From assembly GCA_013398615.1 (NCBI GenBank), contig VZSR01003807.1, positions 1,261,698 to 1,325,697 on the forward strand: 64,000 nt of DNA, given 5' to 3'. The notes beneath the pieces were generated by a model that saw only the letters and a program-made list of their open reading frames with translations, searched no databases and was not told the origin of the DNA. The position numbers and the translations under genes were made by a program. Positions 62,454 to 64,000 of this stretch are shown piece by piece. Each line of letters starts with the position of its first letter. Positions within the stretch are counted from its first letter, which is position 1. Source of the stretch: Brachypodius melanocephalos (Eukaryota; Chordata; Aves; Passeriformes; Pycnonotidae).

Positions 62454-63964
62454 GTCATTGATTGAACTGAATGGAAAGGGGAGAGGAGAATATCTAATAT
62501 GTTACTGGAGGAATATGCCTGTAGTTCATCAGTCTGCCCTGATACATTATTGCATTATTGCAGCATTATGCCCGTGGCATGAAGCAGATGCTTCTGTCTA
62601 AGTGGCAAATGAAACAAATTAATAGTGAGGGCAGGGGAAATAGAAGAGCACATTCAATCATTTAATCCCTGCATTTGCCTAGATTAAATTGAGTTGTTTT
62701 GTGTTCGTATCACTGCATTTTCTCAGACCATAGGCCAGAATATTGATAGTTCTGTTCAGCTTCCTGCACTTACTGCTGAGGCACCTGTGCTGGCCACTGC
62801 TGGGGCCAGGGCACTCCGGAGTCCCCAGTGAAGCAGCGCTGCTGCTGCGGAGCTCTCCCTGCAGAGGCAGCGTTCAGGAGGAAGCTGATTTGCACATTTC
62901 TTGTTTGCCTTTGCTGGGGAGGAGATGGTGGCCGTGCTGTGCCTCAGGCACAGGTGCCCCTGTGGGAGGGGAGGAGGTACCACAGAATGTCCCCGGAGTG
63001 TGGAGCAAAGGGAAATCAAACAGCAGCTCCTCCTCACCTGGCCCGCCTGCTTGTTAAACACACTCAGTCTTGTTGGGACTGGGCACGAACAATAAAACCA
63101 CAGCTCATTGCCTTTAGACATTGATATAGCAGCGGCTGATAAAGTAGTTGATCTTCAACAACACACTTTGTTTTAGCACCATTATTCTCAGGAGATGTAA
63201 TTCTCACTGCAACTAATGCATTTAGCTGTTACCAAGAAGCCCTGTGAGTTAGCAAGGGACAAGATAAAAACCCTTTCCACTGACATGGGTTTGATTCATG
63301 ACTCATTGTTTATCACATATCTCTGTAACTCACATTTGGAAAAATGTTTTCAATCTCCTGTGTCTAAAGCAATCTAAAATAGTTCTTTAAATATCAATAA
63401 TAAGGAATTGAAAGGACTGGACTTGTGCCACATTTCTGCACAAAAGAAAACACACTACAGTTTTTGAGTGGGTGTTGCAAAAATAATATTAATTTTAAAG
63501 GGTTTTCAGATGCTATAATAATCCATCAGGACTTTCAGCATTCACACACAGTAGGCAGTAATTTAAGGATTCACCTGCACAAGGATATTGCCTTGAAGTC
63601 AGAACATGCAGTCTGCAGGGAGATGAAACACGGTGACCCGTGACTGTCCTGATGCTGCATCAAAGCTGTGTTTCTTTAAATCCAAAATAAATTGCAACCC
63701 TGTGCCTGTCTCGCTCTGGTAGAGGGGATACATAGAGACCTAGAACACACTGAGACTGTTTAGGTGATTTCTGTGATTACATTTCTGTGACTGGTCCCAA
63801 CCTGTCATACTGGTTGTCCTCGGCTGTCCATACTAGGAATATTTCTTTCTTACTTCCTCCTGTAGACCATAGACTCATTTGACATTGGTAAAACCCATTT
63901 GTCTTTCCTTTTTTGGGTTGGACTTTTTTCATTCTTCAATTTACATGTCTAACTTTCCCAGACA

Positions 63965-64000
63965 GGGAAGGGAAGGGAAGGGAAGGGAAGGGAAGGGAAG
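63965..64000 (+). repeat. (GGGAA)n array, runs off the window
   Basis: Seven GGGAA units up to the last base. The true length is unknown because the array continues outside the window. Confidence 0.97.

Larger units (their letters stand above)
61628..64000 (-). other. CAPN9 intron 1 (incomplete at window end)
   Basis: No segment encodes the N-terminal calpain-9 residues or shows a matching splice donor on the - strand, so exon 1 must lie beyond 64000. The stretch holds two pentanucleotide arrays and a GC-richer part at about 62770-63060 with no supported gene. Confidence 0.75.

Noticed and set aside
62261..62458. Arg-Gly-Glu-Glu repeat protein on the - strand
   Set aside because: It is only the translation of the GGAGA array.
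63425..63643. Open frame near the window end as CAPN9 exon 1 or a new gene
   Set aside because: It is on the opposite strand to CAPN9, shows no calpain N-terminal residues and has no supporting splice pattern.

Overview
This is vertebrate nuclear DNA, and the signs point to a bird. Genes are split into short exons with GT-AG introns. There is a CpG-island promoter, fragments that look like CR1 LINEs, and avian-type LTR sequence. Protein similarity and gene order match human 1q42.2, where CAPN9 and C1orf198 are neighbours with facing 3' ends. A passerine is likely from the LTR types, but that is inference. Names rest on recalled protein similarity; no database search was run.

Left part (about 2.2-24.6 kb, + strand): the orthologue of C1orf198, an uncharacterised protein gene. 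A CpG island covers the promoter and exon 1. Exon 1 is cut by a 100-N assembly gap after 31 codons. Exon 2 (51 bp), exon 3 (552 bp) and the terminal exon 4 are intact, followed by a 3'UTR of about 2.4 kb that ends near a good AATAAA.

Middle (about 24.6-41.8 kb): mostly intergenic DNA between the two facing genes. It holds a partial ERV LTR, two CR1 fragments, a solo LTR of about 458 bp with matching 7-bp ends, simple A/C-rich and AT-rich tracts, and one exon-like stretch of unknown identity on the + strand (31084-31239) with its own polyadenylation signal.

Right part (about 41.8-64 kb, - strand): calpain-9 (CAPN9). Nineteen exons, corresponding to exons 2-20 of the vertebrate gene, can be placed to the base. 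They join in frame into 619 codons plus a stop. The catalytic Cys, His and Asn and the canonical EF-hand loops are present. Exon 1 lies beyond position 64000. Intron 1 carries two purine/pyrimidine pentanucleotide arrays, one running off the end of the window.

I found no RNA genes, CRISPR arrays or operon-like structure. I saw no convincing undescribed system; the open items are the unknown exon, the assembly gaps and the repeat tracts.
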